Of a stretch of DNA of 64,000 nt, positions 1 through 11,500 are shown piece by piece. The notes under the pieces were generated by a model that was given only the letters and a program-made list of their open reading frames with translations, was not told where the DNA came from and searched no databases. A program made the translations under genes and the position numbers. The number at the start of each line of letters is the position of its first letter. Within the stretch, counting starts at the first letter, position 1. The DNA is taken from NCBI RefSeq assembly GCF_932526225.1, contig NC_064041.1:13701451-13765450 (forward strand). Direction: 5' to 3'. This stretch comes from Nematostella vectensis. Its lineage: Eukaryota; Cnidaria; Anthozoa; Actiniaria; Edwardsiidae.

Positions 1-473
1 CCTTTCAATACTGTCCAGCACTTTCCCACATTGGCCATTTGTCTTTTGGAATGGCCATTTGTCAAGCACTAGTGACAAATGGCAAATTCTATGAATCAAT
101 ACATAACAGATATTCAGCACTGCAAGTATCGAGGCCAAGAAGAGACATGGCTATAGTAAACGGTGTGAGTGGCGCAAATTGTGGAACGTTAGGGGGAGGG
201 TGGTACCATGACCCAGCAGAGATAGGGTTCCATAAATCAATACATAACAGATACTCTGCAATGCTAGTATTCCTTCCTTCTCCTCCTTCTCATCTTTCCT
301 CTATCTCCCTCCACTTCTTTCTCCCCTTTGATTCTGACTTTCTTTTCCCTCGTTATATCTGCCTTCCTTCTTCTTTCTTTTCCTCGCCTCCTCCATTTCC
401 TTTCTTTCCTCCGTCCAGCCTCCCAATTTTCCCATCATCACATCTCAAACCAGCCTCGACACCAGTTACTCAC
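1..473. other. Intron 1 of the acyl-CoA synthetase gene; no exon seen
   Basis: This stretch holds a pyrimidine-rich tract (about 265-420) and an imperfect direct repeat around 96-122 and 237-264, both beginning TCAATACATAACAGATA. No further exon of the synthetase could be recognised. The open plus-strand frame at 39-668 has a low-complexity composition and overlaps the real exon. Confidence 0.5.
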
Positions 474-838
474 TTCCGTAGCAACTCCGCCGTAAATCGG
501 TCCAGCTCCCTACGTCCAGACGTCGACATAAGCACGGCGCATGCGCCGATTCGGCTAACCGCCATCATAGCCACGCAGTACTGCAGACCATTTGGCGCGA
601 TAATCAACAAACGGTCAGCGGTACTGAAGCCCAGGTTTCGGAGACCAGCAGCAAGGTCACGTGACTGAGTTCTGTAAGTAGCATAGCTCAAGTTGTGACG
701 ATGTTTGTTCTCGTCGTAGTGAACCAGGGCGTCGTCTGTCGGATGATTGGCAGCTTGCCAATCAAGTAAGTCGTGTAAAAGCCGGTTGTCTAGGAGTTGG
801 GATCTCGGCTTATGGTAATAGCTTTGTCCAGCTGACAT
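474..838 (-). CDS. AMP-binding acyl-CoA synthetase (ACSF2-like), 5' exon, partial
   Basis: This exon encodes the N-terminal part of an ANL-superfamily acyl-CoA synthetase, an enzyme that activates fatty acids through an acyl-AMP intermediate. The exon reads MSAGQSYYHKPRSQ, then a DLLDWQAANHPTDDALVHYD block, LSYATYRTQSRDLAAGLRNLG, and DRLLIIAPNGLQYCVAMMA followed by a GACAVL stretch. This order is the usual start of the AMP-binding domain (a 'PDxxAL...TYxEL...A.gL...Gv..GDrv.i..pN' pattern), and ACSF2 is the closest family I recognise. The donor GTGAGT lies at 468-473, so the exon stops in phase 2 and the remaining exons are beyond the left edge. The ATG at 836-838 is the chosen start. The frame stays open to 1009, and the upstream part (ISRTIIRACFSS) looks somewhat like a mitochondrial presequence, so the true start may be upstream or in another exon. 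No catalytic motif lies in this exon. Confidence 0.72.
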
Positions 839-1844
839 TGCGTCTGAAGTATTATTTGAAGAGAAGCAAGCACGTATTATGGTTCTTGATATAGCATCAT
901 CTCTCAAAAAAGTATGCAAGAAAGGAGTGACAAAGAAATAATATCTAGCGCAGCTCCATAGGAACCTATAGGAATATAATATAAACAGGGTCTCATAAGT
1001 TAGGGGCAATCAACTTCACCACATTCTTGTATCGGCGTTTCCCAGGATCAGGCAATTTTTAGACGCGATGATGAGCCAATCAGTTGACAAAGCGGAAAAC
1101 TGAACTGTCTCAGCTCTTCAGCTCAAGGGATCCAAAATGGCGGCGGGGAAAGCGCTTGCTTTCCTAAGTCTCCTAACTACATTGTCTTAATCATTTAAGT
1201 CCTACTAATGGTAGCCGACCTGGTATTCAAAGGTTTAAGAGAAACTGAAATGTAAATGACTTAAATTTTGAGGGGTTCTACTCGACTGCTATTTCGCGAC
1301 GTATAAAGTGCTACGCAATTGTGTAAATTGGATTGATGCTTAAGGGACAGAGTTTGTTTTCTTCATGACACTGTCCTTCAATTGAAATATGATGATTATA
1401 CTATTGAAATATTGAAATAGGGTCATATGATATGTAACTTACCGGATAGCTACAACCAAAGGAGTAGATCTTTTACCGTCAAACTAGCATTCGGTGCTCT
1501 AAGCATCTGCCGAAGCAATTAGAGTTGCCAACAAATGTATTTAAGAAGCCTACTGATGATATCTATGGTTCCTTTTTATGACATTTCAATTAAAATGTAA
1601 TCATCGTTCGACGCTCACATAATACCGCTCGCACGTGCTCGTATTCTATTACCTTTACCATAAAAATAGCCGGGTATGATAATCTAATTTGATCTAGTTA
1701 CGCTTCTGTGCAGACTGATCCATTTTTTGCTGTACATTGTCTCTTACTGATGCTACTTCGGTAATATTTTACTGTTCTGTCTTCGATCCTATAGTTCAAA
1801 CGTGTCATAGAAGTTGCGCGATGACTTCTAAAGGTGACATTTGC
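839..1844. other. Intergenic, upstream of acyl-CoA synthetase
   Basis: This is presumed promoter and 5' sequence of the minus-strand synthetase, followed by AT-rich sequence. I see no gene in it. A plus-strand ATG in a GC-rich context (AAAATGGCGGCGGGG, ATG at 1136) opens only 17 codons before a stop. Confidence 0.4.
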
Positions 1845-2023
1845 GTAGCTGTCAATTCACCCGCATTAGGCGGGTGTCAAAAGATTTTGGACCTCACCAC
1901 AACAAGCCTCATTGTTGCGAAAATTTTCGTTCATTCTTGGAATTCCCGCATTGGGTTTTTTCCACATTTACTGAATTTCACCCAATTTCACAAGATTTCT
2001 GTCCAAGTTGGGTTGACAGATAT
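1845..2023. mobile_element. MITE family A, copy 1
   Basis: A short non-autonomous inverted-repeat element. The left end is GTAGCTGTCAATTCACCCGC and the right end GTTGGGTTGACAGATAT, so the CTGTCAA/TTGACAG termini face each other. The inner block GCATTAGGCGGG followed by TTTTGGACC also occurs at 9,909, 34,012 (inverted) and 42,708. No coding capacity. Confidence 0.6.
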
Positions 2024-2100
2024 GCATTTGCAGTCCATGTGTGCAATTTCAAGGTTGCGCTCGCTGAAGTTGACGACGAGTTGCTGACGTGTCATTATTT

Positions 2101-2696
2101 AGCGGGAGGGGGGCTCTGATTTTTTCTTTGAAAAATAAGCGAAAATAAATAGGGCCCTCCCCTTAGACAAACGAAAAAAATAGGGCCCTCCCCCAAGCTA
2201 TAGGGTAAGAAAATGGGACACCCGTATAAAAATGGAACCCCCCACAGGACCCCCCTGTGTACGCGCCTGTCACGGGCCTTTAGATGACGATGGTGATGAA
2301 GAAGTCACGTGACCCTGGGCCTTTAAAGTGACTCGTCATACATCACTCATCAGTCACCGGAGGAAATTGGACCATAGATCCTGCTCCATACCCTTTTCAC
2401 AGCATTTATATTGATGATGAGTTTTAGAATATGATGCGTAGTTATATGATAAGTAATTATTCATGCTAATTGCACAACGGTTAGTTAATGGTTGACTCGT
2501 AAAGTGTCAACTGTGCAGATTAATGGGTTCCATGTTGAGGTTTATATGATGGAGCAAAGAAATATTCCACACGAAATATGTTGAAAAAAACATAGGACCC
2601 TCTCCTAAGAGATGTATAAAAACTGAGGACCCTCCCTTTAAACATGCGAAAAATTAGGACCCTCCCCCCAAACATCAGAGCCCCCTCCCCCCCCCA
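2101..2696. mobile_element. Inverted-repeat element with G/C-run termini
   Basis: The left end GGGAGGGGGGCTCTGAT and the right end ATCAGAGCCCCCTCCC are inverted copies of each other. Inside are several diverged AGGGCCCTCCCC or AGGACCCTCCC repeats in an AT-rich background. It looks like a non-autonomous DNA element or a composite of them. There is no coding capacity. Another C-run followed by ACGGGCCTGG at about 3,010-3,050 resembles a solo end of the element at 7,571. Confidence 0.45.
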
Positions 2697-3581
2697 TTTT
2701 GAGCGACGTTCAAAATTCTTTCTAGTCCCGAAACACCACAGATTGTTACAACGGTATAGCAGTTTGAAATTTTGAAATAGCTTGAATCACTTTGCTATAA
2801 AGAGTTTTTTTTTGGAATATCCAGGTAAGTGAGTTTCCTGCTAAAAATCTAACAACACAAAGATAAAAATCTAACAACCCCCAATAAAAATTGGGATTTT
2901 TTATGCAATTTTTATTATGCCACGTATATTATCGGATTTGGCTACAAAATGTTTGATTTATAGATTTATGGCATACCAGATTGATCTAGAACGCCATTTT
3001 TATCTAATTCGCCTCCCCCCTCCCCCCCCCCCCCCCCACGGGCCTGGACGAGTCATGCAGGAGCTTACGTTAGACTTTGTCTGACTCCAATTATTGAGTA
3101 CAATTTGTTACACGCTGAAAATTGTGCAACAATAAAAAAAGATTTCGTTTTCCTTTTTTATGACGTTATCGATATAAACATGTTCGTATATGCATACACA
3201 TAAAAAGGAACGGACTTAACGATGGTAAAAATGTAAAAAAAATGTTCGTATATGCATACAATTAAAAAAGCAAAAACAAATATTATTAAAAAATAACCTC
3301 TGAAACCTTAAGCCGAGATCACCATATAATCCCATACGCGGTATATGATTAGTTCCTTTTTTCTTGCATTCTGACGGTCAGTGCTGTAGTGCAGTCATAA
3401 ATATATGGAGGCACCCCACTGTGTTGAATAAATATCAGGCGAAAAACACTGCTTTGTTGAATGAAATGGTATGGGTCTCAAAATTGTTTTGGAGGGGGGC
3501 ACAGTGCCTCCCCTGTTTACGATCTTGATAGTTGGCTGTCCCTTTCGATGGTTGGGACCGTCTTTTCCTTGATGAACCAGT

Positions 3582-6500
3582 TTAATCCATCTTTTCGTAT
3601 TTCTTTTCGTTGTCTTCGCTCACTTGTACCAAGGCCTTTATTCTCTCTTTTGCAGCTGCATATTTTTCCTTGGGAAACTGCTTCTTGAGTAGCGGATCCC
3701 AGCACAATAATAAGTTGTCTACAGTTCGCATGATGGTCAACAGAGCTCGCATGTAGCTGGCTGGTTCTCGCCCATAGCCAACTTCTTGTAATTCCTTAAG
3801 CAGATTCTCTTGAATTCCTGGAATAAAGCACAATCACTTTATAAATTTTAAAAATGCTTTGGAATACAAAAAGGATTCAAATTTTATAAAGTAAAATTTC
3901 CCAATTTCCATACATTCACTTTAACTACACTTTTAAACTTGTCTTGTTTTGTGCACATAATTTTTTTGCCTTCTCTGCTGCCACTATTGAAAGGGTCACC
4001 TAATTCATGCTAATTCATCTACATTTGGCAAAAAAATGTATAATAAAAAAACTTTCTTAAATCAGATTTTTTAAGCTAAATGTTGGTATTCAGTATAAAA
4101 TCTATACTGAATAGAGTATAGGATGATAAGCTATATTGTATCTATTTATTTATTCATTTAGAGGCTTCCGTCACAACGTGACGGCGAGGCAAACCTTGAA
4201 AATTCTTGAGAAACATAAAAACAGATGGGTCGGCAAAATCAATTTGGCAAGTTGAGTTGAGTCAACAGCAATACTTACCCTTATAAGATAACACAGTATG
4301 TGTGATCTAAACCAATAAAAATGAACACATATTCCATTATCCTAAATTTCACTCCTTACGATGCAAAATCTCTTTTTTGAGTACATTCATGTCCTGTTGT
4401 TATTAGAATGTACATGTACATTAGAATGTTTTGGCAGAAGCCAAAATATAAATTAACACGCCTCTAAAAATTAAGAATTCCATAACCTAAAAGAAAGGGT
4501 AATCATCCAAGTCTACTATTTTGGAGAGTCGCCCCCAGGGATCTTTTTGTAAAGCTAATCTGCTTATTTTGGAAAGCAATTGCAAATTTTCCATTGATTT
4601 GGGTAAATGAAGTATGAAAATGTGTTTTTTTTTTAATGTTTTTTTTTTGAAATTTTCTTAAATCTACAAAACCATTTTCCCAAAAAACTCCCATACCTGG
4701 ATTAAGTGTTGGGTACTTGATGCTGAATGTGGACTCCTTTTTGCACAGAATACCAATATCTGCCAGGCTGTCTAGGGTAACTGTGGCACATTTAGTCTTT
4801 GGAACGATTCGGTTTAAATCCATGAGTATCCAGCTCCGTAGTTTCTTTGGTTTATCTGGATTTGAGCGATGATGGTCTAGTATGGCATCAAATATAGCTT
4901 TGTCCAGGTACGTGTGAGTAGGCTTTTCATCAATGACCTGTTGGTTTTAAACAATTGCTTGTTCAGCAAGGGCAGAACAAGGATTTCTTTAAGGGGGAGG
5001 GGGCAACAATATGTAACAAAACATGGCATCTACTTCCCCTGGATTTGCCCTTGTTTAGTTCCAAATGGTAGTTGGGTAGATTGGTTTGATCAGGGGCAAA
5101 CCAGACTAATTTTTTGTGTACCGATCATTATCTGTAATTTGTGTACCAAATGTACCTGTAATAAAGCCAATTTTTCGGCAGAAAGCAGACAGCCTTTCCC
5201 TTCAGGTCAGGGCCTGGACACAATAGAAAATACAATGCAATGCCATGACAACCGCTGAGACCATTGTGTTCTGTATTGTGTCAAGGCACCGACCGGGCTC
5301 AGGGGACTGACCATTTGTCAGCACCCTAGAAGAACGATAAATTTTGTACTTTGCAACAAGAAATTGCAGGGTAATTCTGGCCTTTTGGATTATTTTCTTG
5401 TATAGATGTGTTTAGACATTATTCTGCTATGGCATATAGGATTTTGAAGGGAAAAGCTGTCTGCTTTCTGCTGAAAAAGTTGCCTCGAAGAGTCGAGGTG
5501 TGTTTGCCAGGGCGTGTAGCTTCCTACCCTGTTGTATTTTATTACGAGTGGAGGTGAACCGACATGAGGGAGGAAAAAGCCTAAACGGTTATTAATCACT
5601 GCCAAAATGGATCCAGAACCATCTACAACAACAACTTCAAGAAATTGGCTTTATTACAGGTATATTTGAAGACAGGTTTACTAGGAGACGACCTGCTAGC
5701 AGAGGCATCTCCAGCATCAAAAAATGGAGGTATCATGGTAACAAGTAACTTATAAGTCCTGTGAAATGACTGGTATATGATTCTACTATTAAAAAAAATA
5801 AAATATTAGGCAGAGTACAGTCTTTCTCATACATGCCTGAAAATCAGACTTAAGTTACATACAAATATGGTCAATAGAAGCAGGAACATTTATTAATTTA
5901 TTTTTTTCTTTCTTTATTTATTTATTATGCTTCATCGACTACATCAACAACAAATTACAGAGGAAAAACAGACTAGACAAAGTTGTCTAGTCTATTTTAA
6001 GAGGTTCATCCAGAAATATGAATGATGGTTGATCAGACTCAAGCAGCAGAGGTCGCTCTTATTTTTCTCAGTTCATAAAAAACCTTTTAGCAGCAGGGTC
6101 ATAGTGGGACACTGCCCCCTTCCCGATATTTTAAATAATTATAAGGAAATGATCAATAGGGGTTTTGGCTGTGCCCCTCAATATTTTTTGTACGCCTTTT
6201 GTTTCTAAGTCATACCCAATTCCCCCCCCCCCCCCCATTTTCGAGGCTAGCTGCAGCTCTGAATAGGAAACTAAAGTTGCCATGGTTGACAAAATCTCTC
6301 AGACTATATGGACATATTAATGCTTAGTCATTATGACTGTGGCTTCGCTTTCTCTGTTTTGTTATCTTAAAATAATGGACATTCTTGCTATCTTACCTTA
6401 ACGATTACGTCTTTCGTGCTAATACCAAGAGTAGAACCTGGTAGAACCTCAACTGACAGCTTGCCCAGGACAATCAGGTCTAGAATACAACACGCCGCGG

Positions 6501-6717
6501 CTCCTGCTATCAGCTCCATAAAGATTTGTCGTCCTTTAACTCTTCCCGACTCTCCGTCTTGCCAAAATAGGCAGTAAGCTTGGGACAAATTGATTTTTCG
6601 GCTTCGCTCGCCGATTTCGCCTACATCGAAATTACAGGAGTTAATAACATCAAGAATTGCATTTCGGAGTTTGCTGATGATAACTTGCTGTTGAACGGCT
6701 ATTTGAATTCCAGCCAT
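3582..6717 (-). CDS. GPP34-domain protein (GOLPH3 superfamily, bacterial-type)
   Basis: Three exons, complement(join(3582..3817,4697..4937,6397..6717)), give 265 residues with matching phases (0, then 1) and canonical GTAAGA and GTATGG donors. Residues about 45-90 (INLSQAYCLFWQDGESGRV, then GAAACCILDLIVLGKLSVE) match the GPP34 opening strand-turn-helix pattern. Exon 2 carries SWILMDLNR...LADIGIL, and 'PTLNPG' joins exon 3 'IQENLLKEL', equivalent to the region after the membrane-contacting hairpin. Exon 3 ends with an alpha-helical stretch. In animals GOLPH3 binds Golgi PI4P and recycles glycosyltransferases. Here the tryptophan and the 'GLRGG' arginine of the PI4P pocket appear absent (the match is GAAACC), so Golgi binding cannot be assumed. 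The closer resemblance is to bacterial GPP34 proteins. The exact function is unknown. Confidence 0.75.
3818..4696. other. Intron 2 of the GPP34-domain gene
   Basis: This is AT-rich intron sequence. A short palindrome CGTCACAACGTGACG lies near 4,169-4,183. Nothing else could be supported. Confidence 0.5.
4938..6396. other. Intron 1 of the GPP34-domain gene, with repeat debris
   Basis: No exon was seen. Near 5,690-5,712 the string CCTGCTAGCAGAGGC matches the terminus of the MITE at 42,842. At about 6,095-6,240 lies an inverted, diverged copy of the G-run family found at 15,545 and 45,185 (GTGGGACACTGCCCCCTT, then GGCTGTGCCCCTC). Confidence 0.45.
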
Positions 6718-7570
6718 TTGTGTGTTTCTCCGTTTTCTTTGCTTATTAAGTTCGTCGGCTGCTTTTTACCCGACCGTTCCACTGTATTTAACGTGTGGTA
6801 AAAGCATAACAACAGCATACGTAATGCAGCTATATTTAGTCCATGACATCATAACCATGACGTTAAGAGTGGTTACTCGAATAGGCTTTTCAACAGAACT
6901 AAACCGAAGGTAGTGATCATTACCACATCAGGATAAATGTAAGGCTTTGACTTTATCCTAAACGAACATTTTGTCCAACTTGACATAAACGCCGCCATAT
7001 TTCTTTTTTTTAACGACGAGCCCGCGTTCTTATGTACCACAGGTTGCCCACACACGCTTTTTAATTCTTTTTCTAAGGGGTTATGGGGGAGGGGGGGCAT
7101 TTTTGCAACCCCCCCCCCCCCACCTCCACTAAAACCAGTAACCAAGATGTCGTAATGAATATATTGCCTATTTATCGCTAGTTTGAGAGTGGCATAGGGA
7201 TAAACAACAAATACCTGTGTCGCTAGAGAACGACTGCTACGTCGTCGGCGATGTTAAGAAACACATTTGAGTCTAGGTTTCGCAGAGAGCGTATGTAGGC
7301 TGAGCTAAATGTTTTTCTTAGTTATCCAGTCAACACATGGCGTCATGTACGGCTCTACATGAACTTTCCCAATAAGCACCAATGTTCCCGTATAGGTGTC
7401 GTTCTCTATCTCTAGGATGTCAAAAGAAAGTCCCGCGAGAAGCTTTAAAACAAGATCGCATCATTACAACAGTACATCTCATCAGGGCACTGAGTCACAT
7501 CGTAGTACAAGAGGACGAGGAAGTGGTCATTGACAAGCTGTACATTGGTAGCAGTGACGATGAGAGTAAG

Positions 7571-7940
7571 CAGGCCCGTGCCCAGGATTTTTCTTGGGGG
7601 GGGGGAGGGGAGGGGTGCGAAATCCGAAAAGGGAACCTAATTTTTGTGGTGGGGAGGGGGGAGGGGGTGAATTTTCTGATAATGTGACCACCCCCGAAAT
7701 AACAAAAAAAAAAAAGGATTTTTTTATGCCTTTGCAGTATCTCCACGGGACGTTTATTGTCGGATTAAAAGTCTGACTTATGAAGTAATGACATACCAGA
7801 GTGATCTAGCTTATACTTGATGGTTTTGTCTACGAAAAGCATGTCTATTGAACCGAAAGTGGACTTTCGGCCGTTGTTGGTTCGAACATTCGAACCCCCC
7901 CCCCCCCCCCCCCCCCCCCCCACCCCTGGGTACGGGCCTG
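7571..7940. mobile_element. MITE with GGCCCGT termini and G/C runs
   Basis: The left end CAGGCCCGTGCCCAGG and the right end CCTGGGTACGGGCCTG form about 16-bp inverted repeats. A long G run follows the left end and a C run of about 25 bases precedes the right end. The interior codes for nothing recognisable. It sits in the 1.9 kb gap between the GPP34 gene and SET. Confidence 0.55.
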
Positions 7941-8583
7941 GTATTAGTTTTAGGGACATGGTGGTGACGCCGATCTGGAAGAACGAGCCGTACTTGTTGA
8001 AAGTGAAAAAAGCGCGGCTTATACGCGGGTAGATACGGTACTTGGAACTGTGCAAGAAAGCTATAGCGCTATACAACAACCTCGCCCCTCTCGACCCAAA
8101 TAGGAAAGGCGTAGGGCCCTGGGAACGAGGTTGGCTATACATAGACCTATAAAAGTTGGCAGAGTTTTTAAACTCTTAAAACAACAACATAAAAGTTCTT
8201 GGATAAGTTCTTGTGAGGGTCGAAATCTTGTAGCCGAAGCATTTTTAACAAACCAACCCCCCCCCCCCCCCCCTTCCCGCCCCGCGAAGAAATAATGACT
8301 GCTCCCTAACGACTCGTCCACAACACTTGTGCTAGAGAATTTTAGAAGGGTATGTCCAGACGAAAATGGCGTCCAACCTTCTACTACAATGACTGAGGCT
8401 ACGATGACTGAGGCTGATATTTTAGGCGACTTTGACCCAGAAGGCATACCCAAATGCGCGCGCTTTTTCTCCCGAGCCCTCAGCTTATTGTCCAGCGGCG
8501 GCACCCATTGTTGCTCGAGTCAGGGCAAGCTTCACTATCGTGCAGGAGAGAGAAAAAGAACGATCAATCAAACAGTTCCAGTC

Positions 8584-11500
8584 ATGTCTCACCCCGCGGC
8601 AACCCAAAACAAAGTGCGGAAAGTCGAGGTAGTTGATGGTGCAGAGGGGAATATGTCCGCTCACCAGGACATCATCGATCAGATTGACCAAGTGCAGAAT
8701 CAAATAGACTCCCTCAACGAGGAGGCTTCAGAAGAAATACTACGAGTTGAGCAAAAATACAACGCCAAGCGACGGCCGCATTTCACAGCCCGCACTAACT
8801 TGATCAAGAAAATACCGAATTTCTGGATCACCGTGGTATCCTTTGATATATCCTGTAAACGAGTTTGTATAAGCTGCTTAAACTTCGCTGTAAATGCACA
8901 GGGGATCTCCGCGGTGACCAACCAGCTGTCGGCAAAGTACCTCAGAAGTCCATTTTAAATTGAATAAATTCCCGCGCTCAAGACGCGAATCTTAGTTTAC
9001 CAAACAACACACCGTAAACCAATCATACTAAATGCCACGATACTCGACCTTGTAATATCGCTAAAGAATTATATAGCTTGTTGGGTATGTCGATTTTAGA
9101 CGTAGTTTTGCACGGCTGCTTCTGGTCTTATTTGGCCCGTAAACGGGTCTAACAATTATCAGTGCAATCGTTTTGGGCTAATGTGTTTTGGTTATAAAGT
9201 TTACCAAAGCAGCGAAGGGCTTTTTTTAATATCAGTTGCTATTTTTTATGTGTTACTCTGCGTTTCTTTTGATACCAAGTTGACAGTCGCGGGCGTATTA
9301 AAACTTACAATTCTTCGATGACCTGTTCGTACCATATCCCCAATATTCGAAATACCAAAATTGCCATAGCTAAGGCACATTGGAATTTTCTTACCCTTAG
9401 GGCAAAGTTTTTTTATCTATCTCACCCCTTTTCATGCAATAACTGGATGCTTTTATGGTGTTTGTTTTTTCTAAAGTTTAGTGCCATTTTCAAACACTCT
9501 AAAAATGGAGGCTACCATAGAACTAGACTCAAGCCCCCTCTGCGGTTACACGGTCAGATGATTTTTCGACAGAACTGAAAATGGACAAAATGCCATGTGA
9601 TTATACTTTTATCGGAATGATGGGGAAAAAGATTCAATAATAAAAATATCTTTGATATAAGGATGAAAAATTATAATAAATAGAATTATTTTTGGACTAA
9701 GTGAAATTGAAGGAATTTATAAATTTTAAACTGGTGAAATTGAAAAAAATTATGGCAGAAATTTATTTGGAATCTCAATTCATGGATACAAAAATCTGTT
9801 TTCAGATAAAAAAATACTGATTGGTTCCAGGTATGTTTGTATCCATTTTTGTCTTTTTTGTAAAATGCAGATAATTTACTGGTGTGTCTCTTGCTTTTTG
9901 AGGTTTGCATACCTGTCAACTCTCCCGCATTAGGCAGGAGTCTCAAGAATTTGAACCTTTTCTCAAGCCTGATTTTCTTGAAAATATCCATATATTTACT
10001 TTATTCTCCCTCATTAGCTATCTTGGTGCTTCTGATACATTCACTGTATTTTCTCAAGATTTTTCCTAAAGCAAGGTGACAGATATGTGTTTGTAAATAA
10101 TGATTTGAAAAAAAAAACATTACCCAATTATAATATTAATCATTTGTTATTGCAACTTAAAAAAAATAATAAGCTTAGTCCGAGTGTTTTAGAAAAATAT
10201 GCTCAAATTTAGGCTTAATGAAGTCTTCTTTTGCCTAGAATCTTTGATCTGTCATATTTTAATCATATATGTATTTTTGTCATATTTCCGACAGAGCGTG
10301 TTTATGGTTTACTAAAATAGGCACACATGGCACGAAAGTGAGCGTTTAAAAGTAATGTTATTATGGTTATTAGATTATGTTACTCCTGGTATTCTCCTTG
10401 ACATGTATTAGTTTTTGAATCACCCACAGATACAAATGCTGCTAAATGAGGATGATGAGGAGGTGTTACAATACATGGCATATGTGGAAGTAGAGGAGTT
10501 TGAAGATATCAAATCTGGATACAAAATAAAATTTGTAAGTTCTTGAGGTGACAAATGATCTTATTTGGGCTGAATCAATACAATTCTCTTCTCTCTACAG
10601 CCCCCTTGGTAATGTTGTGAAGAGGTGTGTAACAAGGCAACATTATTGGCCCTCTTTACCAAGTGACCATTATTAAGGAAATTGTGGTGATAACACACTG
10701 TTGTCAAGATAACGAGACTAGTGAGATAATAAACAATCCCACACAGCCACCATTAATTAAGCCCTGGCTCCTGGGTACGAATACCAGAAATAAACCCAAA
10801 GTATTGCTTCTATTTTATCTCCAGGGTTTTGAAGACAATCCTTACTTCACAAATCAAGAAATCTGTAAAGAGTTTATTCTCAATGATAATGGGGAACAAA
10901 TGTCAAGATCAACCACAATAAAATGGAAACAAGGAATGGTAAGATCCTAAGAATCGGGTGACGTAGCCCCCTCCTACCCCTTCCTGCATGTCGCTCAGTT
11001 ACGAAAAAGTTTGTTTTTAAATAATTTAGAACTGTTAAGTCTTAGGCCTGGCTAAACTTAGATATATTTCCTGTCCAATATCTATATACTGTAAATGTAT
11101 AATACAGTGGAACCCCGCTCTACGGACAACCGCATAATAAGGACACCCTGTTTTTCTATTCTTTTATAATATAAACTGCTTTGTACAGAAACCCGTTAAT
11201 ATGAACAACAGACACTTTTATGTGTCCCGAAAGACATTTTTCATACAAAATTAACCCCAGTTTACGGACAAAAGAAATTGGAGTCTTGTACTTTCAGATT
11301 GATGCACTTTTAAGAAGGTTTTTATCGAGTTCTAATCGGATATTATCAAGCTTTTCTAAACCTAATGCTCTTAAGCAAATAAACACAGTGCCGTGTAGAA
11401 CAGTCATAAAGCTATGTTAGCGTACCAGACTATAGACTAGGCAAAGGCAGAGTGTACAAAATGTACACCCTATGTTGAATTACAGTGTAACAGATTCTGT

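Noticed and set aside
1136-1189. Kozak-like ATG followed by MAAGKALAFLSLLTTLS
   Set aside because: It is only 17 codons with no convincing donor to a further exon.
10431-10534. Alternative SET exon 2 start at the AG of CACCCACAG
   Set aside because: It would delete the conserved FLNHPQ that matches FVNHPQ in vertebrate SET. The AG 18 nt upstream keeps frame and the residues.
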